Shown: positions 36,825 to 46,526 of the stretch, piece after piece
How the letters are laid out: every line of letters begins with the position of its first letter
Position numbering within the stretch: the first letter of the stretch is position 1
Origin: Klebsiella sp. BIGb0407
GTDB taxonomy: Bacteria; Pseudomonadota; Gammaproteobacteria; Enterobacterales; Enterobacteriaceae
Reading direction: 5' to 3'
DNA length: 64,000 nt
NCBI RefSeq assembly: GCF_024807845.1
Contig: NZ_JANUEQ010000006.1
Span: 124,001-188,000, forward strand
Notes under the pieces: generated by a model
Told to the model about the DNA's origin: nothing
Database searches by the model: none
Seen by the model: only the letters and a program-made list of their open reading frames with translations
Made by a program: the position numbers and the translations under genes

Positions 36825-36855
36825 CTGGAGGGAAAGTGTGATGCTTTCCCTCCAG
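36825..36855. terminator. Hairpin between djlA and rluA
   Basis: Perfect 12-bp stem CTGGAGGGAAAG / CTTTCCCTCCAG with a 7-base loop in the convergent gap. No T run follows on either strand, so it may protect 3' ends more than terminate. Confidence 0.6.
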
Positions 36856-36887
36856 CGGTTGAAATACAGAATAGCAGTCTGCTCTGT

Positions 36888-37547
36888 TTAAAAATCTGCC
36901 GGAGCTTTAAAGGTCATGCTACTACCGTAGTCTGGATGCGTGATAGTCAGACTGCCAGCATGTAATTGTAAACGGGGTGCCAGCGCCAGGGCCTCTGGTG
37001 TGGCATAGAACCTGTCCCCTAAAATCGGGTGTCCTAAGGCCTGCAGATGAACGCGGAGCTGATGCGAACGCCCGGTTATCGGTTTTAACAAAATACGCGC
37101 GGTATTGTCCGGAAAGTATTCCAGTACCTGATACTCGGTTTGTGCTGACTTACCGGTCTCATAACAGACTTTTTGTTTCGGACGGTTTGGCCAGTCACAA
37201 ATCAGGGGTAAGTCAATCAACCCTTCTTCCTGCTGGGGGTGACCCCAGATACGGGCAATATATTGCTTCTGCGGTTCACGTTCGCGGAACTGGCGTTTTA
37301 GCTCACGTTCTGCGGCTTTATTCAGGGCGACAACCATGACGCCGCTGGTGGCCATATCCAGGCGATGAACGGACTCAGCTTGTGGGAAATCACGCTGAAT
37401 ACGGGTCATGATGCTATCTTTATGTTCGTCAAGACGCCCGGGTACTGATAACAGCCCGCTGGGCTTATTCACCACCATGATATGAGCATCCTGGTAAAGA
37501 ATATGCAACCAAGGCTCTGTCGGTGGGCAGTACGGCTCCATTAACAT
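36888..37547 (-). CDS. rluA: 23S rRNA/tRNA pseudouridine synthase RluA
   Basis: 219-residue pseudouridine synthase, equal to E. coli. The catalytic aspartate lies in VHRLDMATSGVMV near residue 64, and RSHQLRVHLQALGHPILGD is the C-terminal RNA-binding motif. It modifies U746 of 23S rRNA and U32 of four tRNAs. It lies downstream of rapA on the same strand with about 85 bp between. Confidence 0.98.
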   Translation of the reverse strand: MLMEPYCPPTEPWLHILYQDAHIMVVNKPSGLLSVPGRLDEHKDSIMTRIQRDFPQAESVHRLDMATSGVMVVALNKAAERELKRQFREREPQKQYIARIWGHPQQEEGLIDLPLICDWPNRPKQKVCYETGKSAQTEYQVLEYFPDNTARILLKPITGRSHQLRVHLQALGHPILGDRFYATPEALALAPRLQLHAGSLTITHPDYGSSMTFKAPADF

Positions 37548-37631
37548 TGACTCAAATCCTTCCTGTTACATTGCAGCGGTTGATTCTCCAGCCCTGGATT
37601 TACCCGGGGCCGGAGAGGAGAGCATACCGCT

Positions 37632-40538
37632 TTACTGATGTGTAACCACGATCAGGCGCAGGGCATCCAGACGCCAGTTGGCTTCACTCAGTGCGACCAT
37701 CACTTGTTGACGATTGGTTTCGATGGCAGCTAACTCATCATCACGAATGTTAGGGTTCACCGCACGTAATGCCTCAAGGCGAGACAGTTCGGCAGTTAAT
37801 TTTTCATTCGCTTCACTCGTCGCGGCATCAATGATCACCTGCGCGGCTTCAGCCACTTTTTCTTCAGCCAGCTGCAAAATAGCGTGGACATCAGATTGAA
37901 CCGCATTAACCAGTTTGCTGCCGGTATGACGGTTAACGGCACTCAGCTGACGGTTAAAGCTTTCAAACTCAACCTGGGCCGCCAGGTTAGTGCCATTTTT
38001 GTCGACCAGCATACGTATCGGCGTCGGGGGCAGGAAGCGGTTAAGCTGTAACTGCTTAGGCGCTTTCGCTTCAACAACGTAGATGAGTTCGAGTAATAAG
38101 GTTCCGACAGGCAGCGCCTTATTTTTCAGCAGCGATAATGCACAGCTTCCGGTATCACCAGAGAGAATAAGATCAAGGCCATTACGGATGATCGGATGCT
38201 CCCAGGTCACAAACTGTGCATCTTCACGCGACAGGGCAATATCACGTTCGAAGGTGATGGTGCAGCCGTCTTCCGGAAGACCCGGGAAGTCAGGAACCAG
38301 CATATGATCTGAAGGCGTCAGAACTACCATATTATCGCCGCGATCGTCCTGGTTGATACCGACGATATCAAACAGGTTTAAGGCGAAGGTGACCAGTTGG
38401 GTGTCGTTATCCTGCTCAGAAATAGCTTGTGCAAGCTGCTGTGCTTCTTCACCACCGTTGGAGTGGATCTCGAGCAGGCGGTCACGGCCTTGCTCCAGCT
38501 GAATTTTCAGTGCGGAATGCTGTTCGCGGCACTGGGTTATCAGCTCATCAAAGCCTTCGGTATTTTCTGGTGCGGCAAGATACTCAACCAGTTGAGGATA
38601 AACGCTATCATAGATAGTCCGACCGGTTGGGCAGGTATGCTCAAAGGCATCAAGACCCGCGTGATACCACTCGACCAGCACTGACTGCGCGGTTTTCTCC
38701 AGGAAAGGTACATGAATCTGAATATCATGCTCCTGGCCTATACGGTCCAGACGGCCAATACGCTGTTCTAACAAATCCGGGTTAAACGGCAGATCGAACA
38801 TTACCAGCTGGCTGGCAAACTGGAAGTTACGGCCCTCAGAACCGATTTCAGAACATAACAGCACCTGTGCGCCAGTATCCTCTTCAGCAAACCAGGCTGC
38901 GGCGCGGTCGCGTTCTATTATCGACATGCCTTCGTGGAATACGGCTGCTCTGATGCCTTCACGCTCACGCAGAACTTGCTCCAGCTGGAGCGCTGTGGTG
39001 GCTTTAGCGCAGATAACCAGGACTTTCTGGGAACGATGACTGGTCAGGTAACCCATCAGCCATTCAACACGCGGGTCAAAGTTCCACCATGTTCCGGTAT
39101 CACCTTCAAATTCCTGATAAATCTGTTCAGGGTAGAGCATGTCACGGGCACGTTCTTCTACCGATTTACGGGCAGACATAATGCCGGAAACTTTGATGGC
39201 TGTTTGATATTGCGTGGGCAGCGGCAGACGTATGGTATGCAGCTCACGTTTCGGGAAACCTTTAACGCCACCGCGCGTATTACGGAATAGCACGCGGCTG
39301 GTGCCGTGTCGGTCCATCAGCATGGAAATTAATTCTTTACGTGCCGCTTCGCTACCTTCTTTGTCGCTGTTAGCAACCTGGAGTAAAGGTTCGATGTCCT
39401 GGACGCTCAGCAATTCGCTGATTACGTTCAGCTGTTCGTTATTCAGACGATTACCTTCCAGTAGCAGGGCAACGGCATCGGCGATGGGACGATAGTGCTG
39501 CTGTTCTTCAACAAACTGGGCGAAGTCGTGGAAGCGGTCCGGATCGAGCAGGCGCAAACGGGCGAAATGGCTTTCCATTCCGAGCTGCTCAGGCGTTGCG
39601 GTCAGCAGCAGGATACCCGGGATATTCTCCGCCAGCTGTTCCACGGCCATATATTCCCGGCTAGGGGCTTCCTCACTCCAGACTAAGTGGTGAGCCTCAT
39701 CGACCACCATCAAGTCCCATTCGGCTTCACACAGATGCTCAAGACGCTGTTTATTACGACGCACAAAGTCGAGAGAGCAGATGATTAACTGTTCGGTCTC
39801 AAAAGGATTATCACTGTCATGCTGAGCCTGCACATAACGCTCGTCGTCAAACAGGGCGAAGCGCAGGTTAAAGCGACGCAGCATTTCGACCAGCCACTGA
39901 TGCTGAAGCGTCTCTGGCACAATAATCAGTACACGTTCGATACTACCTGCCAGCAATTGCTGGTGGATAATCATTCCGGCTTCGATTGTTTTACCCAGAC
40001 CCACTTCATCTGCCAGCAAAACACGAGGTGCATGACGGCGTCCCACATCGCGCGCGATATTCAGCTGATGAGGGATCAGGTTGGTACGCATACCGCGCAG
40101 ACCGCTCCAGATCTGACGCGATTGTTCGCTCTGATATTTCCGGGAACGGAAACGCAAAGCGAAGCGATCCATGCGATCAATTTGCCCGGCGAACAGACGA
40201 TCTTGTGGTTTACTGAATACCAGTTTACTGTCGAGAAACACTTCGCGCAGGATGACCTGTTCTTCAGCGGTATCAAGGCGGGTGCCGGTATAGGCGAGTA
40301 ATCCATTCTCTTCGGTGACTTCATTCACTTTGAGCTGCCAGCCTTCATGGCTGGTAATGACATCACCCGGATTGAACATTACCCGGGTAATCGGTGAGTC
40401 ATTTCTGGCATACAGACGATTTTCACCCGTTGCAGGGTATAAGAGTGTGACCATGCGCGTATCCAGCGCAACTACAGTTCCCAGTCCCAGTTCGCTTTCG
40501 GTATCGCTGATCCAACGCTGACCAAGTGTAAAAGGCAT
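37632..40538 (-). CDS. rapA: RNA polymerase recycling ATPase RapA (HepA)
   Basis: 968-residue Swi2/Snf2 ATPase bound to RNA polymerase, releasing it from post-termination complexes. Walker A is [14 protein letters not shown], the DEAH box is VVDEAHHL, and the helicase C motif lies in [15 protein letters not shown] start it at the ATG at 40538 (MPFTLGQRW), which gives exactly the E. coli length; the open frame extends 47 codons further up but the extra residues do not resemble RapA. Confidence 0.98.
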   Translation of the reverse strand: MPFTLGQRWISDTESELGLGTVVALDTRMVTLLYPATGENRLYARNDSPITRVMFNPGDVITSHEGWQLKVNEVTEENGLLAYTGTRLDTAEEQVILREVFLDSKLVFSKPQDRLFAGQIDRMDRFALRFRSRKYQSEQSRQIWSGLRGMRTNLIPHQLNIARDVGRRHAPRVLLADEVGLGKTIEAGMIIHQQLLAGSIERVLIIVPETLQHQWLVEMLRRFNLRFALFDDERYVQAQHDSDNPFETEQLIICSLDFVRRNKQRLEHLCEAEWDLMVVDEAHHLVWSEEAPSREYMAVEQLAENIPGILLLTATPEQLGMESHFARLRLLDPDRFHDFAQFVEEQQHYRPIADAVALLLEGNRLNNEQLNVISELLSVQDIEPLLQVANSDKEGSEAARKELISMLMDRHGTSRVLFRNTRGGVKGFPKRELHTIRLPLPTQYQTAIKVSGIMSARKSVEERARDMLYPEQIYQEFEGDTGTWWNFDPRVEWLMGYLTSHRSQKVLVICAKATTALQLEQVLREREGIRAAVFHEGMSIIERDRAAAWFAEEDTGAQVLLCSEIGSEGRNFQFASQLVMFDLPFNPDLLEQRIGRLDRIGQEHDIQIHVPFLEKTAQSVLVEWYHAGLDAFEHTCPTGRTIYDSVYPQLVEYLAAPENTEGFDELITQCREQHSALKIQLEQGRDRLLEIHSNGGEEAQQLAQAISEQDNDTQLVTFALNLFDIVGINQDDRGDNMVVLTPSDHMLVPDFPGLPEDGCTITFERDIALSREDAQFVTWEHPIIRNGLDLILSGDTGSCALSLLKNKALPVGTLLLELIYVVEAKAPKQLQLNRFLPPTPIRMLVDKNGTNLAAQVEFESFNRQLSAVNRHTGSKLVNAVQSDVHAILQLAEEKVAEAAQVIIDAATSEANEKLTAELSRLEALRAVNPNIRDDELAAIETNRQQVMVALSEANWRLDALRLIVVTHQ

Positions 40539-40733
40539 AAGTTTTCGGCTCTTTTTCAGTGACGTATAAATTCTGGCAAACACACAACGACCGCCTGAGT
40601 CAGGCAGTGATTGAAAATTTAGATTATGGATTCGAAGAAAGGGCGATATGGTACTGGATGGCAGCGCTTTCGTCATCAACTGCTCATCATTAGATTAACA
40701 GAGACACTGACTGCTTTACCCGTAACCACTTTT

Positions 40734-43100
40734 TTAAAACAGCCCTAATTGTCCTGTCATTAGTGTAGCAAAATCATCGCCAATAAAGGGTAAAATTCCT
40801 TCCGCTACTGGTTGTAATTGACGAGTCAGGTAACTTTCATAGTCAAGGATAGCCGTCTGGTAATCAACCGGCTGTGGCCCGTGAATCGTCATAACATACT
40901 GTATAGTGCCTTTATTTTGGTATTGCAGCGGGCGGCCATGTTTTTGATTATATTCATCAGCCAGTCTTGCCGCGCGTACGTGAGGCGGGACATTTTTAAT
41001 ATATTCATTCAGTGGCCGCCGCAGCCGTTTACGATAAACCAGCTGAGAATCCAGTTCACCGGCCAGTAACTGAGCAATAGTTTCGCGTATATAGTCCTGA
41101 TAAGGCTCGTTGCGGAAAATACGCAGATACAGTTCTTTCTGGAACTGTTGCGCTAAGGGAGTCCAGTCGGTACGCACCGTTTCCAGCCCTTTAAACACCA
41201 TGCGCTGGTTATCTTTCTCCTGAACCATACCCGCGTAACGTTTTTTACTGCCCTGGTCAGTGCCACGAATCGTCGGCATTAAAAAACGGCAATAGTGAGT
41301 TTCATATTCAAGCTCCAGAGCGCAGGTCAGTTGCTGGCTCTGCCAGAGATGTTCCTGCCACCACTGATTGACATGACTGACCAATTGCTGACCCGTTTGT
41401 TTTGCCGTCGCTTCATCTTTAGCCTGTTTCAGCCAGACAAAAATCGAGTCGGTATCGCCATAAATAACATCAAAACCTTGGGCTTCGATTAAAGCTTTAG
41501 TCTGGAGCATGATCTCATGCCCCCTTAGAGTAATAGATGACGCCAGGCGAGGGTCGAAGAAACGGCAGGCATCAGTTCCCAGTACGCCATAAAAGGCATT
41601 CATAAGGATTTTCAGCGCCTGTGAAAGCGGCTGATTATCCTGACGCTTGGCTTCATCACGCCCTTCCCAGATCTTCGCAACAATATCAGGTAAACAGTGG
41701 GTCTGACGTGAGAAGCGCGCATCAAGAAATCCGGCGACCGAGTGCTGGTCATCGGGGGTAGCCATTCCTTCTACTAACCCCACCGGGTCAATCAGAAAGG
41801 TGCGGATAATAGAGGGATAAAGGCTTTTATAGTCCAGCACTAACACCGAGTCATAAAGCCCGGGACGGGAATCCATAACATAGCCGCCAGGGCTCCCCTG
41901 AACCGGTACCTCCCCCATATTGGGGGCGACAAACCCCGCCCGATGCATTCGGGGAATATAGAGATGACCAAAAGCGGCAACCGAACCACCGTGTTTATCC
42001 AGCGGCAAGCCGTTGACACTGGAGCGTTCCAGTAAAAATGGCATTAGCTCGGTTTTATGGAAAATACGCGTCACTAATTCGCAATCTTTAAGATTATAAG
42101 TCGCAAGAGCAGGTTTATCTTCCGCAAACAGACGGTCTATCTCATTCATTCTGTCCCAAGGGTTATCAATGGCTTTTCCCTCCCCAAGAAGCTCGCGTGA
42201 AACTGTCTCAAGTGAGAAAGACGAGAAACTCCAGAAGGCAGACTTCAGGGCTTCAATGCCGTCAATAATCACGCGCCCAGCCAGCTGAGCAAAGAATACC
42301 CCTTTTTTAAAGCCATGCTCCCGCCACTCGATTTCACTCTGTTCGCGCCCAAGGCATAGCGGTACGCGGTAACGCTCCGCCATCTGCTGTAGCACGCGGA
42401 AATCAAACTGGATAACGTTCCAGCCAATCACAATATCGGGGTCATGCTCAGCAAACCAGTCATTCAGCTTTTGTAGCAGGAGTGGGCGGCTGGCAACATA
42501 TTCCAGATTGAAGTCCAGTTCCGGGGAGGTGGTATTCTCATTTTCGCTCCCTAACATATAGACCTGACGCTGACCGCAGCCCTCTAAACCAATGCAGTAC
42601 AACTCACCATGGCGATTAGTTTCAATATCAAGAGAGACCCATTTGAGCTGTGGACGATAGTCCGGGGCGGGTTTTAGCCTGGTATCTTGGTAGTGCTGAC
42701 CTTGCTGAGTTCCATTGAACCAGACTGGAGCCGTGATAAAACGCTCCATAAGATAACGCTCGGGGGGGCGAATATCGGCTTCGTAAACGCGAACACCTTC
42801 ATCTCGCAGTTTTCTCTCCAGCCGCATTAACTGGCGATGTGACTGGCAATACAGTCCCATGACCGGCTGGCGCTGGAAGTCGCGGAGTGTCAAAGGCGTC
42901 AGGCGAAATCCCCGTTCTCCCGCAAGAATACCCAGGGTTTCAGCTCGTTGATTTTCGGGAATAAAAGCGACAGACTCCTGAGTGGGCAGGGTCACCTTAA
43001 CCGGCCCGTCATCGGTCGCCAGCCAGAAAAATACTTCGGTACCTTGCGGGGTATCTCTCCAGTGCCGGGTGAGTAAAAAGCCCTGACGCATATTGGACAC
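40734..43100 (-). CDS. polB: DNA polymerase II
   Basis: 788-residue family B polymerase (E. coli 783). Exonuclease motif I lies in WVSLDIETNRHGELY, polymerase motif A in LDYKSLYPSIIR, motif C in YGDTDSIFVW, and the C-terminus MTGQLGLF carries the beta-clamp binding motif. It takes part in replication restart and bypass and is SOS-induced in E. coli. I see no canonical LexA box in the first 150 bp upstream. A decayed second piece of polB lies 1.2 kb upstream. Confidence 0.98.
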   Translation of the reverse strand: MSNMRQGFLLTRHWRDTPQGTEVFFWLATDDGPVKVTLPTQESVAFIPENQRAETLGILAGERGFRLTPLTLRDFQRQPVMGLYCQSHRQLMRLERKLRDEGVRVYEADIRPPERYLMERFITAPVWFNGTQQGQHYQDTRLKPAPDYRPQLKWVSLDIETNRHGELYCIGLEGCGQRQVYMLGSENENTTSPELDFNLEYVASRPLLLQKLNDWFAEHDPDIVIGWNVIQFDFRVLQQMAERYRVPLCLGREQSEIEWREHGFKKGVFFAQLAGRVIIDGIEALKSAFWSFSSFSLETVSRELLGEGKAIDNPWDRMNEIDRLFAEDKPALATYNLKDCELVTRIFHKTELMPFLLERSSVNGLPLDKHGGSVAAFGHLYIPRMHRAGFVAPNMGEVPVQGSPGGYVMDSRPGLYDSVLVLDYKSLYPSIIRTFLIDPVGLVEGMATPDDQHSVAGFLDARFSRQTHCLPDIVAKIWEGRDEAKRQDNQPLSQALKILMNAFYGVLGTDACRFFDPRLASSITLRGHEIMLQTKALIEAQGFDVIYGDTDSIFVWLKQAKDEATAKQTGQQLVSHVNQWWQEHLWQSQQLTCALELEYETHYCRFLMPTIRGTDQGSKKRYAGMVQEKDNQRMVFKGLETVRTDWTPLAQQFQKELYLRIFRNEPYQDYIRETIAQLLAGELDSQLVYRKRLRRPLNEYIKNVPPHVRAARLADEYNQKHGRPLQYQNKGTIQYVMTIHGPQPVDYQTAILDYESYLTRQLQPVAEGILPFIGDDFATLMTGQLGLF

Positions 43101-43358
43101 AGTAGACTCTCATTGGGGAAAACGGGTCTGATTATATCCTAAATAACTTTAGTTGTTCCCAGACGTAAAACAAAGAGTGTTGTTGACATAGCAAGACGTT
43201 ACGATAAGTTGGCGGGCACGCTATGGTTTGTGAATCGCTCTCACGGGTTAGGTATTGTCAGATTAGCTCGAACGTCAAAATAAGCCAAATCGAAGTCTGG
43301 CAATGCAAAGGCGCCGAGCTAAAAATGTATACAGGATAATTAACTCCACTTCAGAATA
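43101..43358. other. Upstream region of polB, left edge of the accessory island
   Basis: The gap between polB and the first accessory gene. It holds the polB promoter, but no CTG-N10-CAG LexA site is visible. From here to about 50850 the gene content departs from the E. coli/Salmonella order (araBADC-yabI expected). Confidence 0.5.
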
Positions 43359-43688
43359 TTAACTTTTAGTCAATGAAGGTGCAGGAACAACAGCAATCCA
43401 TTCTTTAGTGGGACTACCCAGCACAACTAATTCCTCATTTTTGGATAGGGTATGTTGTTCATTAGAAACGTATATGGTTGATTGAGATGTTGCTTTAGAT
43501 GTTATATATATAATTCCGCCACTAAATGGTATCTCATCTGGAATATTAATTTTTGGAGCACAGTGTGTATTGTACATTTCAATATAAATATAATTGTTTT
43601 TTACTAAAGCATCATTTAACTGCTCCTTAGTTATATCTTTGTCATTTTCAAATTTGAGTTTGACAAAATATTCATCTGTGGCATTCAT
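43359..43688 (-). CDS. Hypothetical protein, AT-rich accessory gene
   Basis: 109-residue soluble protein with no signal peptide or membrane segment. I do not recognise a family. The N-terminal 40 residues are charged (KLKFENDKDITKEQLNDALV); the rest alternates short beta-like stretches (GGIIYITSKA, STIYVSNEQHTL, EELVVLG). A good AGAGGTG site stands 5 bp before the ATG, which argues that it is real. Its base composition is much more AT-rich than polB, suggesting acquisition. It lies between polB and the polB remnant on the same strand. Confidence 0.6.
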   Translation of the reverse strand: MNATDEYFVKLKFENDKDITKEQLNDALVKNNYIYIEMYNTHCAPKINIPDEIPFSGGIIYITSKATSQSTIYVSNEQHTLSKNEELVVLGSPTKEWIAVVPAPSLTKS

Positions 43689-44311
43689 AATGCACCTCTA
43701 TTTATTGCTGTTAATTTATGGGGTTAGCTAATAAAACTGTTCTCATCGCTGGTGGTTTCTCTTAATCCTCATAACTAAAAGTGATACTTCTTTTATTAGG
43801 GGGATTGTAATTAGCTGTCATTATCAACTGACGGATGCCATGGTTAGAGAAGACACGACAGACGTCTCATGAATACTGTTAATTAAAATTATTGCAATGA
43901 CGAAATTATCGAAATATGTAGATTGTTTATCTATTAAACAGGGTGTTTTTTTAGTCGGAACGAAATGATTCATGATACATTCATTATTATATTTATTTGG
44001 CATAATAAGCAATGCATCACTATATAATTAACAACTAAGTATAGGTTTTATATGAACCATTATGTGCGCTGGCTCCATATTTATTTTTATGACGAGCAGC
44101 TCTGATCTTTAATGAAAATAACTAATATTATTATAGGAAGGTGCTGGTATTTACCCAGTGACGATTTTAATACAATAACCAGTTATTATTTTTAATCAAT
44201 GTTTTTTTTACAAAAGGCAACGGGTATCAAATTAATTAATGAAAAATTAAACAATTGACATTTTTTTAAAATTAGCCCCGTAAACCCTCGCCCAATTTGA
44301 TCCAAGTGCTT
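43689..44311. other. AT-rich intergenic DNA, no convincing gene
   Basis: About 620 bp of very AT-rich sequence. A 62-codon open frame on the minus strand (43824-44012) has no ribosome site. I see no gene or clear signal. Confidence 0.5.
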
Positions 44312-44509
44312 CCATGCCGTCAACTAATCCTACGGAATCATTAAGGAAGGTTCGGATGATTGAAGGATAGAGGGTTTTATACCCGTTATACTTCAAGTTG
44401 ATTGGGTGTTACCTACTTTCAGGACCAGCATCGAGTCATAAAGCCCGGGGCGAGAGTCCATCACATAGCCGCCCGGGCTACCCTGCACGGGTACTTCTCC
44501 CGTATTAGG
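44312..44509 (-). pseudogene. Decayed fragment of a second polB copy
   Basis: Read on the minus strand, this stretch encodes NTGEVPVQGSPGGYVMDSRP followed by GLYDS.LVL, then, after a 38-bp interruption, YKTLYPSIIRTFLNDSVGLV. It matches residues about 393-446 of the intact polB in this window. Nucleotide identity over the best 77 bp is about 83% with mostly synonymous differences, so it is not a recent copy. A 38-bp insert (44382-44419) replaces the aspartate codon of polymerase motif A and breaks the frame. No other part of polB is visible. Confidence 0.85.
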
Positions 44510-44625
44510 TATTTACGTTTTTCGCTTTAATTTTGGCCTGGAAGAATAACCCTCTAAGGCTCTGGGCACTTCACTACGCCAGGAGGCTGCTACGCTCCCT
44601 GGCGTGTACAGACGGGTTAAAATAG

Positions 44626-45135
44626 CTAAGAAGCAGCTGCTTTCTTTTCCAGGCGTGACATTCTGTCCAGATAACCCATCACCAGTGCTGATAACACGAA
44701 GGTTAAATGAATGATGACATACCACATCAGCTTGTTATCCGGGATATTACGCGCATCCATAAACACGCGAAGCAGGTGGATAGAGGAGATGGCAACAATA
44801 GAGGCCGCGACTTTGTTCTTCAGCGATCCGGCATCCATTTTCCCAAGCCAACTCAGCTTCTCTCTTCCCTCATCAATATCCAGAGCAGAGACAAAGTTTT
44901 CATAGCCAGAAAGCATGACCATGACCAGCAGCCCGCCGACCAGCGTCATATCAATTAGCGACAGCAGGACTAAAACCAGATCGGCTTCTGCAATACTCAG
45001 GATATTGGGAAGGAGATGGAAAATCTCCTGAAAAAACTTGATTGCCAGGGCCAGTAAACCAAGGGATAAACCGAGATAAACAGGTGCCAGTAACCAGCGC
45101 GAGGAGTACATCAGATTTTCTATAAAACGTTCCAT
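44626..45135 (-). CDS. yqhA: YqhA-like membrane protein (UPF0114)
   Basis: 169-residue inner-membrane protein with about four hydrophobic segments (about 12-33, 46-75, 105-125, 135-155). It starts [20 protein letters not shown], the strongly conserved start of the UPF0114/YqhA family; E. coli YqhA has 164 residues. The function is unknown. In E. coli yqhA lies near 68 min, not here, so this is either a relocated or an additional copy. It is downstream of the colicin region and runs toward the polB remnant. An imperfect inverted repeat (44574-44607) follows its stop. Confidence 0.88.
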   Translation of the reverse strand: MERFIENLMYSSRWLLAPVYLGLSLGLLALAIKFFQEIFHLLPNILSIAEADLVLVLLSLIDMTLVGGLLVMVMLSGYENFVSALDIDEGREKLSWLGKMDAGSLKNKVAASIVAISSIHLLRVFMDARNIPDNKLMWYVIIHLTFVLSALVMGYLDRMSRLEKKAAAS

Positions 45136-45588
45136 AACTCACTACATAAAGGGCGGATTATCGGCAGATAATAACCAAAAAAATCGCCGAGTGTTAATCA
45201 AATATGCGGGCAAGTAGTACATAAAATGTTCGGTTGGAAAAAATAAAGAATGACTGTAAATGATCGTATTTTTAGGTAAGGAAAGAGGGAGGGCGCAAGT
45301 ACAAATTCTGCGATTTTCTGCACCTTCTGACCACTGAATGCAATACCTGTCATTAAGAGTTTTGGAGCGCTATGTTTTCTGGAGGATGACTTCGGGTGAT
45401 GAGTTATGGTTTTCTTATTAATGCTATGAGGGAGCGTAATAATCTATCAAATATTCCAGCAAGATAATGATGAGTTATATATTAGGTGGGTGACTATATC
45501 AGGTCAAAATATCGAATATGGTGCCGCTATATATTAGAGGTTATTATTATCTCGTACAATAATGAGTCTCGTTGGTTTTTAATATAGA
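45136..45588. other. Intergenic region yqhA - colicin M, no gene seen
   Basis: About 450 bp of AT-rich DNA between divergent yqhA and the bacteriocin gene. It should hold the yqhA promoter. Short frames exist but none has a ribosome site and a plausible product. Confidence 0.5.
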
Positions 45589-45617
45589 TTGACAAAGTAA
45601 AAAATTAACAATACGTT
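45589..45617 (+). promoter_or_regulatory. Candidate promoter of the colicin M-like gene
   Basis: TTGACA and TACGTT with a 17-bp spacer, 58 bp before the start codon. The -35 is perfect and the -10 weak. I see no canonical LexA box (CTG-N10-CAG) around it; CCGTATAAATGCAG at about 45623-45636 has only degenerate half-sites with wrong spacing. Confidence 0.5.
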
Positions 45618-45674
45618 AAATGTCCCGTATAAATGCAGTATGGTTTTCTTTTCATTTAAATAAAGGATTATTTA

Positions 45675-46484
45675 ATGACAGATACTATGGTGGTTATTTT
45701 TCCTCCCGTTCCGCCTCGTAACATCGGTGATATTAATTATGGTGGTTCTCCTTTAATTTCTCAAAATCGGCTTTCTGAGGGGGCTCAGGGTGCGCAAATT
45801 GCATCGATGTATTACAACACCGGTACTGCGACGGAGGCAACCCTGAAGTGGTTGGTTGAATATATCAAAAATAATGATCTTAAAGATAAAAAAATACAAT
45901 CCGTGATCGCCTATAATATAGGTGGGTTTTGTGAAGCGGATAAAGATTTGGTGAATATACCGGGTATATCACCGATGAATGCTTTTGGTTCGTCTAGCGC
46001 CTACGATTATAAGAAAGAAAATATAAAAGAAATGAGCGGCAATGTTACTGCACCTGTTGTCGCGCTAGCTCATTATCTTTGGGGAGGGGGTGAAGAACGC
46101 TCCGTAGCGCTAAAAAATATTGGACTTAAGTTAACACCGGAAAAATTACCGCCAGTAATGAGTGTGATTAATGCTGGTGGCGTTGGCTCTTTCCATGTGG
46201 ATGGTAAATTTGAATACGCCACGGCGCAGGATAGTTTGTTCACGGGGGCATACTTAGGAAACATAACGCTTCGCACAGTGGGTACGGCGACGATTGCGGC
46301 AAACGGAACCTGGAGTTATAGCGGCGTAGTAAGAGCATACAATGATAAGTATGATGCCAATCCGAGTACCCATCGGGGAGCTTTGGGCGAGATGTCGACG
46401 ACTATTCTGAGGTACTTGGGCGGTACGAAGTACCCAATAAGCATACCTGGTGAAATCAAAGTATCAGGCTCAGGTAAGCGCTAG
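45675..46484 (+). CDS. cma: Colicin M-like bacteriocin (lipid II-degrading)
   Basis: 269 residues (colicin M has 271). The C-terminal activity domain starts near residue 120 with MSGNVTAPVVALAHYLWGGG, nearly colicin M's own sequence. The catalytic pattern D-x-Y-D-x5-H-R is complete: Asp224, Tyr226, Asp227, His233, Arg234, equal to colicin M 226/228/229/235/236. Such toxins cut undecaprenyl-linked peptidoglycan precursors in the target's periplasm and stop wall synthesis. DTMVV at residues 3-7 looks like a TonB box. The first 60 residues differ strongly from colicin M, so receptor use may differ. AAGGA lies 7 bp before the ATG. A convergent immunity gene follows; no lysis gene is seen. Confidence 0.93.
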   Translation: MTDTMVVIFPPVPPRNIGDINYGGSPLISQNRLSEGAQGAQIASMYYNTGTATEATLKWLVEYIKNNDLKDKKIQSVIAYNIGGFCEADKDLVNIPGISPMNAFGSSSAYDYKKENIKEMSGNVTAPVVALAHYLWGGGEERSVALKNIGLKLTPEKLPPVMSVINAGGVGSFHVDGKFEYATAQDSLFTGAYLGNITLRTVGTATIAANGTWSYSGVVRAYNDKYDANPSTHRGALGEMSTTILRYLGGTKYPISIPGEIKVSGSGKR

Positions 46485-46489
46485 TATTG

Positions 46490-46526
46490 CAGAGCCGTCG
46501 TCATTAATGGTGGCTCTGTTTTTTTA
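46490..46526 (+). terminator. Terminator between bacteriocin and immunity genes
   Basis: Stem CAGAGCC / GGCTCTG with a 15-base loop and seven T, starting 6 bp after the bacteriocin stop. The T run reaches the last codon of the convergent immunity gene. Confidence 0.85.

Noticed and set aside
40539-40679. 47-codon N-terminal extension of rapA
   Set aside because: The added residues do not resemble RapA, and the internal ATG gives exactly the E. coli length and start.
43824-44012. 62-codon minus-strand frame in AT-rich DNA
   Set aside because: No ribosome site and no family resemblance; open frames of this size are expected in AT-rich DNA.
45623-45636. Possible LexA box before the colicin M-like gene
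   Set aside because: CCGTATAAATGCAG lacks the CTG half-site and has the wrong spacing.
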